Position numbers and translations under genes: made by a program. Positions 12,831 through 24,810 of a DNA stretch of 64,000 bases are shown one piece after another (position 1 is the stretch's first letter; every line of letters begins with the position of its first letter). The notes beneath the pieces were generated by a model. The model saw nothing but the letters and a program-made list of their open reading frames with translations. It was not told the origin of the DNA and made no database searches. The stretch is from NCBI GenBank assembly GCA_026724425.1, contig JAIUCV010000084.1:4458001-4522000 (forward strand), read 5' to 3'. Source of the stretch: Erythrophleum ivorense (lineage: Eukaryota > Streptophyta > Magnoliopsida > Fabales > Fabaceae).

Positions 12831-14421
12831 CACTACAAAAAAACAGCCAAATTCCGACGCCCATATTGGTCAGAAAATAGTCAGAAACAGGAGTTTCCGA
12901 TCGATTTCCAACCATCAAAAATCCGTCAGAAATCGTTCGTCGGAAATTTTATTGGTCGGAAATTGGTCAGAAATTTCCGACTGATTTATTCGTCGGAAAT
13001 TCCGTCGAAACAACGGTAGGAAATCGGTCAGAAATTCCTAACTGATATCCGACCATTTTCTGACCGTTTTTCGATATAAATAATTATTTAAAATTAATTA
13101 ATTTATTTATTTTTGTCTGACAATTTTTATTAATCTAAATTATTGAAATAAATAAATACATAAAAAGGTTTTTAAATGAGAATTTTATATAAAACATATA
13201 ACTTGTTCTTTACATACACCATTGAAACTAAGAAAACAAACATTAGAGATCTAAGCATACAACATTGAACTTAAAAGTCTAAACATTACAATCTGAGGAT
13301 GAGTGTTATTCGAGATCGGAAAGAGGTAAAATCTGAATCGTTGATGTTGCCCCGAGAATTAGATGCTGCTTCACGTGCTTTTGGATAAAAAAATTGTGAA
13401 CAATACTGCAGAAATTCCAAAGGAAAATCCCGTGTTGAACTGCTAAAACCAGTGCATAGTTGTGAACAATAACACCATTCATGGCCACAGATGACAACAA
13501 AGATAACAGAGTGAAAATAGAAGAAAGTGTTAGTTTGTGGACCAAAGCAACACCACAAAAAAAAATTGGATGAAGTTTATTGAGATTTTGTTAATTTTGG
13601 TTAAAGTTAGTTGATGTAAAAAAAAAATAAGAAGAGATTTTCAAAGTTTGTGAAGCAACAAAGCAACACGACATATCAAGCTATAAACAAATTGAAAAAG
13701 TAAGTTTCAGAAGTGGACAAAACGAACAATATTTAATATTAATTTGGAAAAAAAATCACAAAACATTGTAAATTGAATTGAGATCTTAGAAGAAGAAGAA
13801 GAAATTGAGTAAAACAAAATGAGGAAACGAATCTAACCGGTTGAGGATTTGCCAATACTAGATCTGAGATGAAGAAGAAGATGATGAAAAAAGAATATGA
13901 GTAGATGAAAGAAGAATAAAAAAGATTATAGCACGACAACAAAGAGACCAATGAAAAGTTTTCTATTAGAAGGATTGGAGAAGACGATATGCTTCAATCC
14001 GAGGGAGAGCTAAAGACAGCAACCCTTTGTAAAACTAGCTTTGATACTTACGGAGAGAAAGGATATTAATTTAGGTTAAATGACTGGTTATAAGATTTCC
14101 CACTTTTTTCTGACCACATTTTTAACACTTGTATAAATGGTCGGAAATCAGTCAGACATTTCCGAACAATTTCTGACTAATTATCCTCATCGGAAATTCC
14201 CGACCAATTTGTATCCGACTTAAGTTTTCGTCGGAAGATGGTCGGAAGTACATCGGAAATTTCCGACCAATTTATGACTGATTTTCGTCATCAGAAATTT
14301 CCGACCGTTTTGTAACCGATTCAAGTTCTCGTCGGAAGATGGTCGGAAATGCATCGGAAATATTTCCGACAGTTTATGCGGTCGGGAATTTGGTCGGAAT
14401 TGGCCATGTTTTCTTGTAGTG
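12831..14421. mobile_element. Non-autonomous CACTA (En/Spm) element, 1591 bp
   Basis: The left end is CACTACAAAAAAACAG and the right end is CTGTTTTCTTGTAGTG-like (reverse complement CACTACAAGAAAACATGG), the CACTA hallmark. The trinucleotide TAA flanks both sides (12828-12830 and 14422-14424), the expected 3-bp target-site duplication. Both subterminal regions (to ~13070 and from ~14090) are packed with TTTCCGACC and GGTCGGAAAT motifs in both orientations, the type of site bound by TNPA-like proteins. The roughly 1-kb core is AT-rich and holds no recognisable transposase, so movement would need proteins from another copy. Confidence 0.88.
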
Positions 14422-14877
14422 TAAGTTCTCCGTTTATTTCATTATTTTAGATCTTATCATGATGGTGTCTCATATAATCAACATTTACATGTATTCATTA
14501 CATTGTATAGTTCTGTACATATTTGTATCGCATTTCATAGCATTAGGTGGAGATTTCATCTCCTTAAGATCATTTAGCCTTTAGATTTGCATTTTGTATA
14601 TTCATTGCATTTGGGGTGCAATTATCAGGTATCTAGAGCTTAAGGCAAAGGATGAGACCAGAGATGATAATCGGAACTAGACCGGAAGGTGATCGGAGCT
14701 AGCAAGTGTCCAGAAGAGTCTTGAGCACGAAGAACAGAGTGTTGAGGAATTTGATCAAGATATGCGCAACTGCGAAGCCAAAGCTAAAAACGTTGACCGA
14801 GGCTACACTTTCCCTTCACCTATAAAAACCTTTAAGATCTAAGTTTTTAGGCAATCTTTTTATCTAGTAACCAGTTT

Positions 14878-17800
14878 CTCTCAAGCAGAGCCGTGCCTCA
14901 TGTTTATTAATAAGTGCATTTGCACTGAGCCCCCGAAATATATAATCTTTTAGAGGCCCCCTAGTTTAACTAAAGTTATAGTATCATAGTGGTTTCAGCA
15001 TGTTACAAAAAAATGCTCAACCCGAGTTCAAGTATAGCATAAACCCTTTTTTCATTTTTTTTTTTCACAAAGGAAAACGAAATTACATAATCAAATTGGG
15101 TGAGTTAAACTAAACGACCAAACCGAAAATCTTAATCACAAATCAAAAAGGAATCGACTTAAATTGGGTGAGTTTATATAATCTGTTTCTCTGGGTTAGG
15201 TTTTCCAAAGAAAGAAACCAAAATCTTACGGCACCATCTTTTGTGGTGTCTCTTCTTCTTCTGCAATTAGTGAGTCTCTTCTGGATCTATACTGGTGAGT
15301 CTCTTCGGGAAAATCTCACGGCACCAACGAATTCCTTTCTTATTTTTCTTTGTTCCTTATACTAATTGTAGAATAAATTTGTTCCAAATTCCAATTTGTT
15401 TAAGACAGAGCTGCTTTTGATATATTTTGATTTGATAATTAATTTCAGAGTCATGCCTCCGAGAACGTATCTGTCAGGGGCTAAAAAAAGAGCAAAGAAA
15501 AGAGAGAGAGATGCCTTTGATAAATCACAACAAGGTGCTTTCCACAAGTTTCTTACAAAACCTGCAATTCCTACGGAACCTGTGAGAACTAGTGATGAGT
15601 TTGATGATCAAATGGGAGGTGAGAATGAACAAGGTAATGAGAATGTTAACATGGAAAACGAGAATGTTGACATAGAAGAGGATGAGAATCTTAATGAAAA
15701 CGAGGATGAAGATGTGAGTGACCACAAGAACAGGAATACAGATGAGAATAATGCTGAATCAAGAGAGCATCGTAGAGTTTTAAATATCTATGATCCTGGA
15801 AACTGGGAAAAGGTTGAGTCTGGATTAAGAATTGTCATGGTTAAAAAAGGTCCTGCTCCAAGACAACCAATTGATTTTCTTTTTCCAAAGGTTAGTGGTC
15901 GACATTTTTCTCATGCATACTACACACGAGTTTTGAGTAATGGAAAGAAGCAAGATAGGCGTTGGGTAGTTTATTCAAAAACATTAGATAGAATCTTTTG
16001 TTTTTGTTGTAAATTGTTCACTCGAGACAAAAATCCTGGTCACATGGCATCTAAAGGATTCAATGATTGGAGTCATATTTTGGAAAGGCTTAGACACCAT
16101 GAGACTAGTCATGGGCATATCAAATGCATGAGCCAGTGGATAGAATTAGAATCGAGGCTGCAGAAAAACCAAACAATTGATAAGCATGTGCAACAAGAAC
16201 TTTACAAAGAGAGGAACTACTGGAAAGATGTGATGCTTAGAATTTTTTCATTAGTAAAGACTCTTGCTAAATCAAATTTAGCATTTCGTGGGAACAACGA
16301 AAAGCTAAAAGCAGATGGTAATGGAAACTTTTTAAGTTTTATTGATTCAATGGCTGAGTGGGATCCGGTAATGAGAGAACATGTTAGACGATTTGAAGAT
16401 GGGGAATCTCATTATCATTATCTCAGTAATAGAATTCAGAATGAGTTGATAGCAGCGATAGCTGATGAGATCAAAGGTATGATTATAAAAAAGATTCAAA
16501 GGGCGAAATAGTTTTCAGTTATAGTTGACTGTACTCCAGATATTAGTCATCATGAACAGATGACTCTTATTCTTCGATGTGTTGATTGTTCATCAACTGA
16601 AGCTAGGGTAGAATAATTTTTCCTCACATTTTTGATAGTTGATGATACATCTGGAGAAGGGCTTTTTCGTGAGATTCATAATGTGTTGGTTGCTCTTGGT
16701 TTAAATATCAATGATGTGAGGGGACAAGGATATGATAATGGGTCTAATATGAAGGGAAAACATAAGGGAGTGCAAAAAAGATTCCTTGATGTTAATCCAC
16801 GTGCTTTTTATACACCTTGTGGTTGTCACAGCCTTAATCTTGCACTCTGTGATATGGCAACCACTTCAGAAAAAGCCATTTCATTTTTTGGGATAATTCA
16901 GCGTATCTATTGTTTGTTTGCATCCTCAAGTAAGCGGTGGAAGATACTAGAAGACATGGTGGAAGGTTTGACAGTTAAATCTTTATCGCAGACTCGGTGG
17001 GAGAGTCATGTTGCATGCGTCAAGGCAATAAGATTTCAAGCTCCAAAAATAAGAGATGCTTTAATTCATATAGCAGAAACTACTGATGATCCGAAAACAC
17101 AAAGTGATGCTGAGTGTCTTGCGACAAGTGAAACACATGGGATTGGAAACTATGAATTCTTGTTGTCTATGGTGATTTGGTACAAACTTATATTTGCTGT
17201 TAATGCCGTAAGTAAGAGTTTGCAGTCAGAAGATATAGATATTGAGATTGTTGTTTCTAAGTTACAGGTACTTGTTACTTTTTTCAAAAACTATAGAGAT
17301 ATAGGCTTTGAGAGTGCAAAATTAGAAGTTCAGAAAATAGCAGAGTCTATGGAGATTGAAGCTATATTTCCCGGAAAGAAAAAACGTGTTATCAAAAGAA
17401 AAAAAAAATTTGGGGATGAAGCAGAGAGAGTTGGCGAAGCTGTGAATTTATCTCCAGAAGAGAGCTTCAGGATTTCTTATTTTCTTCAAGTCATGGATCA
17501 AGCTCTCTATTCTCTGGAGACAAGATTTGAACAATTTCAGAGGTATGAGCAAACACTTGGTTTCCTGTTTGATTTGGAGAAACTAAGGTCAGCAAGTGAT
17601 GATAGTTTGTTGGCATCTTGTACTAATCTTGAAGCATCGTTAAAGCATGGAGATCATTTGGATGTTATTGGGGATGATTTGTTTTTTGAAATAACTGTCC
17701 TAAAAGAGTCTTTGCCAAAAGATTATAAGAGACCTGTTGAAGTGTTGAACTTTTTGAAAGGAGCGGAAGAGTGTTATCCAAACTCATGGACTGCTTATCA

Positions 17801-18167
17801 AATATTGTTGACGATTCCAGTTTCAGTTGCCTCAACGAAGCTTTTCAAAGTTGAAGTTGATAAAGTCATATCTACGATCAACTATGTCACAAGAAAGATT
17901 AAATGGCCTAGCTATCATATCGATAGAAAGAGAACTAGTTGGACAACTAGATTATGAGAGTTTGGTGAAAGAGTTTGTCGAAAGAGAAGGTAGAAAGATT
18001 ATGACTTAAGTTTTAGATTATAATTTTGTTTTGAATTCTTTTGTTTTTTTTTTTTTTCGTTTTTGTCGTTTTATAATCATTTAATAAAAAATAATTATAT
18101 TGCAAAGGCCCCCATTTTTAAATTTGCCATAAGCCCCGATTAACCTTCGCACGGCACTGCTCTCAAG
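14878..18167 (+). mobile_element. hAT transposon, 3274 bp, with 8-bp target-site duplication
   Basis: The element spans 14886-18159 and is bounded by the direct repeat CTCTCAAG (14878-14885 and 18160-18167). The uninterrupted target, with a single CTCTCAAGG, is preserved in the neighbouring repeat units near 19503 and 20860, which proves the insertion. The ends read CAGAGCCGTGCC and, on the other strand, CAGTGCCGTGCG, short imperfect inverted termini. The cargo is one defective transposase gene in plus orientation. Confidence 0.92.
15453..18009 (+). pseudogene. hAT transposase with TTF zinc finger and DUF4371, broken
   Basis: Reading from MPPRTYLSGAKKRAKKRERD, the frame contains the TTF-type zinc finger (SGRHFSHAYYTRVL, then FCFCCKLFTRD and KGFNDWSHILERL), then DUF4371-type transposase sequence (VRGQGYDNGSNMKGKHKGVQ, CGCHSLNLALCDMA). 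It ends with the hAT dimerisation region (RSFSKLKLIKSYL, ERLNGLAIISIERELV). Two in-frame stops (TAG at 16509-16511, where the family has Tyr, and TAA at 16614-16616, where it has Glu) and a frameshift near 17835 interrupt it. The shift removes the start of the usual ASAERSFSKLK motif. Stop at 18007-18009 in the final frame. It resembles plant zinc finger MYM-type-protein-1-like transposases. A splice site (TTTCAG) just before the ATG suggests a 5' untranslated exon. Confidence 0.85.
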
Positions 18168-18369
18168 GAAAACTCTTTTATCCTTAGAGAATCTTTTGTA
18201 AACTTTTATCTGAATCTTTTAAGTTTAAGAAATATTTTAAGTTTCTTAATCTTGTCTTAATGATGATTTCAAGCTTTCTTGCGATTCGAATATGAGCACC
18301 GAGTAGTCACCTTGAGGTTCCGAGGATGAGATAGGAAAGGGTCATAGCCTTAGCTCCTTGTTGATCTAT

Positions 18370-21125
18370 TTTCTAATCTTGCTCGACCTTCTTTTCTTTA
18401 GCTAGAGTTTAATTTCTTGGTTCCTCCCTGATCATTTGGAGCTGAGAATCTAGACTAGGACGCTCATAAGGTCTTTGCGAAAATGTCTAAGAGAGCTAGC
18501 TTGAGAAAGAAACATTCCCAACCTAAGAGATTGGTTGTTGGGATGTTTCTTGTGCTGTTTTAGATTAGTTATTGTTAAAACTTATTGCTTTAGGCTCACT
18601 AGTGAGAGCTAGCTTTGAGTTTAAAGCAGCAAAGCGACCTGACCACGAGAGTGGCAGGTTTACCTTGAATTTAAGCACAAAGTCTGTGTCTTGCTCATAT
18701 TAAAACTAGTGGTCTTGAGCTAAGGCGACCTCGACCAAACCTCATCCAAGGCGCATCCTTTCTTTATCTATTTCATCAAGTTTTCATCTTTGCATCGTTT
18801 CATAGCTGCTATCGCTTAAAGTTACAATCTTTAGTTACAAAATCCAACAATCTATCGATTGCACTTGAAGTTTAGTTTATCTTTGCATCCCACTTGCATA
18901 AACCTCCATTTGGATTAACACCCAAAGTTCTACAATGATATGAGTAGATTTTGGTTTGGTTGACAGCAAAACCCTACTATTAGTGTCTAGTAGGAGAACA
19001 AAACAAATACGAACATGAAAAGAAAACCCAATGGTGTAACCAATAAAGTAAGATTGGGGGGATGTTGATATAATCAACATTTGCATGTATTTAGCATTAC
19101 ATTGTGCATAGTTATGTACATATTTGTGTCGCATTTCATAGCATTAGGTGGAGATTTCATCTCCTTAAGATCATTTAGCCTTTATGTTTGCATTTTGCAT
19201 ATCCATTGCATTTGGGGTATTTGGGGTGCAATTATCAGGTATCTGGAGCTTAAGGCGAAGGAGGAGACCAGAGGTGATGATCGGAATCAGACCGGAAGGT
19301 GATCGGAGCTAGCAAGTGTCCAGAGGAGTTTGGCTAAACAGAGTCTTGAGCACGAAGAATAGAGTGTTGAGGAATTTGCTCAAGCCATGCGCAGCTGCGA
19401 AGTCAAAGCTAAAAACGCTGACGGAGGCTACACTTTCTCTTCCCCTATAAAAACCTCTAAGACCTAAGTTTTTAGGCAATCTTTTTATCTAGTAACCAGT
19501 TTCTCTCAAGGAAAACTCTTTTATCCTTAGAGAATATTTTGTAAGCTTTTATCTGAATCTTTTAAGTTTAAGAAATATTTTAAGTTTGTTAATCTTGTCT
19601 TAATGATGATTTCAAGCTTTCTTGCTTTTTTTTCTTGCGATTCGAATATGAGCACCGAGTAGTCACCTTGAGGTTCCGAGGATGAGATAGGAAAGAGTCA
19701 TAGCCTTAGCTCCTTGTTGATCTCTTTTCTAATCTTGCTCGACCTTCTTTTCTTTAGCTAGAGTTTAATTTCTTGGTTCCTCCCTGATCATTTGGAGCTG
19801 AGAATCTAGACTAGGACGCTCATAAGGTCTTTGCGAAAATGTCTAAGAGAGCTAGCTTGAGAAAGAAACATTCCCAACCTAAGAGATTGGTTGTTGGGAT
19901 GTTTCTTGTGCTGTTTTAGATTAGTTATTGTTAAAACTTATTGCTTTAGGCTCACTAGTGAGAGCTAGCTTTGAGTTTAAAGCAGCAAAGCGACCTGACC
20001 ACGAGAGTGGCAGGTTTACCTTGAATTTAAGCACAAAGTCTGTGTCTTGCTCATATTAAAACTAGTGGTCTTGAGCTAAGGCGACCTCGACCAAACCTCA
20101 TCCAAGGCGCATCCTTTCTTTATCTATTTCATCAAGTTTTCATCTTTGCATCGTTTCATAGCTGCTATCGCTTAAAGTTACAATCTTTAGTTACAAAATC
20201 CAACAATCTATCGATTGCACTTGAAGTTTAGTTTATCTTTGCATCCCACTTGCATAAACCTCCATTTGGATTAACACCCAAAGTTCTACAATGATATGAG
20301 TAGATTTTGGTTTGGTTGACAGCAAAACCCTACTATTAGTGTCTAGTAGGAGAACAAAACAAATACGAACATGAAAAGAAAACCCAATGGTGTAACCAAT
20401 AAAGTAAGATTGGGGGGATGTTGATATAATCAACATTTGCATGTATTTAGCATTACATTGTGCATAGTTATGTACATATTTGTGTCGCATTTCATAGCAT
20501 TAGGTGGAGATTTCATCTCCTTAAGATCATTTAGCCTTTATGTTTGCATTTTGCATATCCATTGCATTTGGGGTATTTGGGGTGCAATTATCAGGTATCT
20601 GGAGCTTAAGGCGAAGGAGGAGACCAGAGGTGATGATCGGAATCAGACCGGAAGGTGATCGGAGCTAGCAAGTGTCCAGAGGAGTTTGGCTAAACAGAGT
20701 CTTGAGCACGAAGAATAGAGTGTTGAGGAATTTGCTCAAGCCATGCGCAGCTGCGAAGTCAAAGCTAAAAACGCTGACGGAGGCTACACTTTCTCTTCCC
20801 CTATAAAAACCTCTAAGACCTAAGTTTTTAGGCAATCTTTTTATCTAGTAACCAGTTTCTCTCAAGGAAAACTCTTTTATCCTTAGAGAATATTTTGTAA
20901 GCTTTTATCTGAATCTTTTAAGTTTAAGAAATATTTTAAGTTTGTTAATCTTGTCTTAATGATGATTTCAAGCTTTCTTGCTTTTTTTTCTTGCGATTCG
21001 AATATGAGCACCGAGTAGTCACCTTGAGGTTCCGAGGATGAGATAGGAAAGAGTCATAGCCTTAGCTCCTTGTTGATCTCTTTTCTAATCTTGCTCGACC
21101 TTCTTTTCTTTAGCTAGAGTTTAAT
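18370..21125. repeat. Recent tandem duplication, period 1356 bp
   Basis: The stretch from about 18370 to 19769 reappears 1356 bases downstream (to about 21125) with no difference seen by eye. Outside these limits the repeat units differ: unit 1 lacks the CTTTTTTTT insertion shared by units 2 and 3, and the tail of unit 3 has several substitutions and a small deletion. The pattern fits unequal exchange between two older diverged units that created the middle one. Confidence 0.85.
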
Positions 21126-21765
21126 CTCTTGGTTCCTCTCTGATCATTTGGAGCTGAGAATCTAGACTAACACGCTCATAAGGTGTTTGCGAAAATGTCT
21201 AAGAGAGCTAGCTTGAGAAAAAAACATTCCCAACCTAAGATTGGTTGTTGGGATGTTTCTTGTGCTATTTTAGATTAGTTATTGTTAAAGCTTGTTGCTT
21301 TAGGCTCACTAGTGAGAGATAGCTTTGAGTTTAAAGCAGCAAAGCGACCTGACCACGAGAGTGGCATGTTTACTTTGAATCTAAGCACAAAGTATGTGTC
21401 TTGCTCATATTAGAACCAGTGGTCTTGAGTTAAGGCGACCTCGACCAAACCTCATCCAAGATGTTTCCTTTCTTTATCTATTTCATCAAGTTTTTATCTT
21501 TGCATCGTTTCGTAGCTGCTATCACTTAAAGTTACAATCTTTAGTTACAAAATCCAGCAATCTATCGATTGCACTTGAAATTTAGTTTACCTTTGCATTC
21601 CACTTGCATAAACCTCCATTTGGATTGACACCCAAAGTTCTATAATGATATGAGTAGACTTTGGTTTGGTTGACAACAAAACCCTACTATTAGTGTCTAG
21701 TAGGAGAACAAAACAAATACGAACATGAAAAGAAAACCCAATGGTGTAACCAATTAAGTAAGATT

Positions 21766-22662
21766 ATTCACCATTTATCGCTCAATATATTTTTAAAACT
21801 CAGCTGAAGTAGAAGAATTAAATTTAGATATTCTTTGATTATTTGTGGTGCCCTTTTGCGTATCGATTGACTACTATTTTTTTCTTTTTTTGTATTATTG
21901 ACTACTATTTAATTACTATTATCCTCAATTTTTGTTCGTGCTACAACGTTCTATGTGAATGAAGGATATATAACTTTACTTGAATTGTAAGAACACACAA
22001 CTTTCTCCTACTAAAGGATATATAACTTACCTTTGCACAAGAACAACAACCTATGTGAATGATTTGCCATAAATGTTAAAAGTTGGCTGAAAAGTATCAA
22101 CTTGTATTTGAAAAGAAAATAAGAAAAATAATTAGTGGGGGAATTAGTCAAATAATAGTGCAAAAAGCAGAACCAAGAAAATTGGTCCTCACACTTTTTC
22201 TTTTGGATCCACCAATTCTCTACTCATTTCTTTATCTTTGGCAAGAACTCACTATTACTGTCGCTGACAAAATCAATTTAATTTTATGTCTTCTTAGAAG
22301 GAACTAATGTAGATCTGTGGGTTCCCAAATCCGAATCACTGTACGCTCATCAACCTCACATCATTTCATCTTAAAGTCTCTTTTCCACTCTCTCTCTCTT
22401 GTCATACGCACAAGAAATAGAGGTTTGCAATGGGTCAGGCCGACCTGTTTTAGCCTGGCCCATTGTAGCAATGGCTCGCGGCTTTGCTTTAATCTGCGGG
22501 TCATAGGCTAGCCTTTGGTTAACAGGCAATCATAATGGTAGAAAATAATTCAAGCTGCAATATTTTGGCATTCAATGATCCTTGGAAAGAATACAAAGAA
22601 AAGTTTTCTATACATACTTGATGCTTGCTTAAATTAAATGAAAATGTAAAATACATCAACAA
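21766..22662. other. Intergenic with a small hairpin
   Basis: AT-rich DNA without a gene. At 22428-22465 the arms CAATGGGTCAGGC and GCCTGGCCCATTG form a 13-bp stem with one mismatch around a 12-base loop. The following CGCGGCTTTGCTTTAATCTG is GC-richer than the surroundings. It may be a MITE remnant. Confidence 0.45.
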
Positions 22663-23406
22663 TCATGGAAAGAGAAGCCTTTGGTACTTGGTCTCTCTTT
22701 TGGAATTAGAGTCGTCACAGTGAACCCTCTTCCTGTTTAGATTGTTCCCACAACTGTTTTGTGACAATGGTGTTCCTTCATGAATAATCACCGGTGGAAT
22801 CTCAAAAGACTCAAGCTGAGGTGGAGGATGACGCCATTGTGGAAGTTGTCCAGCCAAAAGCAGAGTCTGAAGCAAAGGCCCTGCTTTCAAAACCGCCTTT
22901 AAAAGCTTCCCTTTCTCCGGTAACATACTCTCCGGAAAATCTAACTCAATTTGCATCGGTGGGTCAAAGGATGAGACAATGCTTTCTTCCCCATCCGATG
23001 AGTGAAACCCGTTGATGTTTGGGTCTTGTTCTTCAACAGTTTGGTGTTGAAGGATGAGGTTTTGGTCAAGAAGAAGCTTCTTGTATCTCTCTTGTGCTTC
23101 ATCTTTCTCTTTGATAGCTTTGTTGAGGAGATCTCTAAGCTGCATTATCTGGTCGTCTTTGGTATTGAGTTCTTCTTGGGCCACCATTCTTGTTTGCTCT
23201 AACTCCATCGTTGTGTGCAGAAGTGAATGTCTTAGCTCTTCTATTGTCTGCCCAACAAAATAAACATTTTACTTTTTTTATCTAAAATTAGAAAAGATAT
23301 AGTGAATTCACTTGAGGAAAAATGTAGAATGATGTTTAAATAATACCTTTACACCACACTGGCTTTGGTGAACCCAGTTAAGTAGAGAATTCTGTTGTCT
23401 CTCCAT
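22663..23406 (-). CDS. DUF1635 family protein
   Basis: Two exons (23406-23347 and 23247-22663) join in phase 0 at a GT-AG intron to give 214 residues. The first exon encodes MERQQNSLLNWVHQSQCGVK. The second starts TIEELRHSLLHTTMELEQTR and continues as a charged, probably coiled-coil stretch to about residue 80 (KDDQIMQLRDLLNKAIKEKD). Later come an acidic serine-rich part, then LLKAVLKAGPLLQTLLLAGQ and LPQWRHPPP, a conserved block of DUF1635 proteins. The C-terminus has NRKRVHCDDSNSKRETKYQR, basic and possibly a nuclear signal. The function of this family is not known to me. The position corresponds to At2g28140. The start follows directly from the conserved short first exon. Confidence 0.88.
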
Positions 23407-24810
23407 CTTCCTTAATGGATCAATTTTAGAGTGTGTGTGTGTGTGAGAGGGAGAGTTTATATTATGACTTATGAGGAGTGTACTGGTTGTTGTCATAGTT
23501 ATAAGCAAAATACTTGTTTTATTTTAGTGGGTATTATTTGGGTATTTATTTAATAATTGCTTTTAGATTAGTCACAAGAGGTTGGGACAAAACACAAAAA
23601 TGTCTGAAACCTTTCTTCCACCAAAGAGAATCTTTATTGACTTTTTTCTTTTGGTTTCTACAACAAATACAAAAAGGAAGAAAAAAAAAAGAACGCGTTA
23701 ACGGTAATGATGATTAAAATCACAATTTGACAGTAGAGTATACCATTCTTTTTTATTCCATGGACTTCCTAGGCTTTTTTATTCAACAAAACTTAAAAAA
23801 CAATTATCATCGTCATCTTCTACTATTGTACCACCATTGAACTTTTCTGCGACCACTATACCCCTCATATATAGTACCACTTAATAAAATAAAAGAAAAA
23901 GTTGTTGCACATGAGTAGATATACCAAAATGCGTATGAGTCGTTGGCCAATGCAGAGATATGAATAATAAGTTCCAAGAGCAATGGGACCCTAAAAAAAA
24001 AGTAAGAGAAAATGAATTTATTGTTACATTCCAAACAAAAAGTTGAACTCGATCACACTTGTCCACACCCACACGTACGCATTTTCCTTTGCCGCATGTG
24101 AATTCACACGTATGTTTTTATTATATACTCGGATTCAGAAGCATGCAAAGATTTTAAGTATAAATGTATAATGTGTTGTGATGTGATAATGTGAACATGG
24201 ATAGAGAAAAGTTGGTCAGCATTAGGAGGGTATTGATAACCTAACATGTGCCCTTTTTTGTTCCTATTCAAAGTTCTCAGCTTCTTCTGCAAATTAATTC
24301 CGTTTATTATCCATGAAAAAATTAAGGAGCAACAAAAAGCCCTTTATGTCCCATCCCAACGGTGCCCATTATGATTGTGATGCTATTACAGGGGAAAAAA
24401 AGAAAGAATTTATCATTCATTGTCCCCTATACTTTTCTATTGTCTACATTGACTCCTTTTACAATCTTCAACAATTAGTATATTTTTGTCTTTTGGTATC
24501 CAAGATATTTCAATTAGAGGATGTTAATTAGTCTTTTGACACATTCTATTAGTGCCTAAGTCTTTCAAGAACCTTAGACAACATTACTTGGAAAAGAATA
24601 GTAGTAGTACCACTCTGATGAGTCATAGATTTGTTAACATTTACCAAAGGATCCATCAATGAACACAAAGATGAAATCTTTTAACATCTGAATTACTGGA
24701 GAGTTCTACATATTAGATTTCTAGTGGTAAATAGTAAACTGAAAACCAAAACAGCTAACGAAACTCAAACTCTGAAAACTTACTGCTAAAAGTTTCAGTT
24801 TTTTACTATT
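23407..24810. other. Intergenic between DUF1635 and ASAP1-like genes
   Basis: A TG run at about 23432-23443 lies just upstream of the DUF1635 start. Otherwise the DNA is AT-rich. No coding region, repeat family or RNA gene is recognised. Confidence 0.4.

Larger units (their letters stand above)
14466..21765. repeat. Array of three LTR-retroelement-like units of about 1.36 kb
   Basis: Units begin near 14466, 19063 and 20419. Units 2 and 3 start with TGTTGATATAATCAACA, itself an inverted repeat; unit 1 has a diverged start. The sequence before units 2 and 3 is AAGATTGGGGGGA, like the polypurine tract that precedes a 3' LTR. Each unit later has CCCCTATAAAAACC, a TATA-like promoter as found in LTRs. 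Unit 1 is split by the hAT insertion and unit 3 stops before the polypurine stretch. No gag or pol coding sequence is present, so this would be a non-autonomous family. The LTR 3' boundary and primer-binding site were not found. The retroelement reading is an inference; an unclassified tandem repeat is the alternative. Confidence 0.6.

Noticed and set aside
18877..19134. An 85-residue minus-strand frame found identically again at 20233-20490
   Set aside because: The identity comes from the 1,356-bp duplication of a repeat; the third unit breaks it and there is no domain or codon signature.
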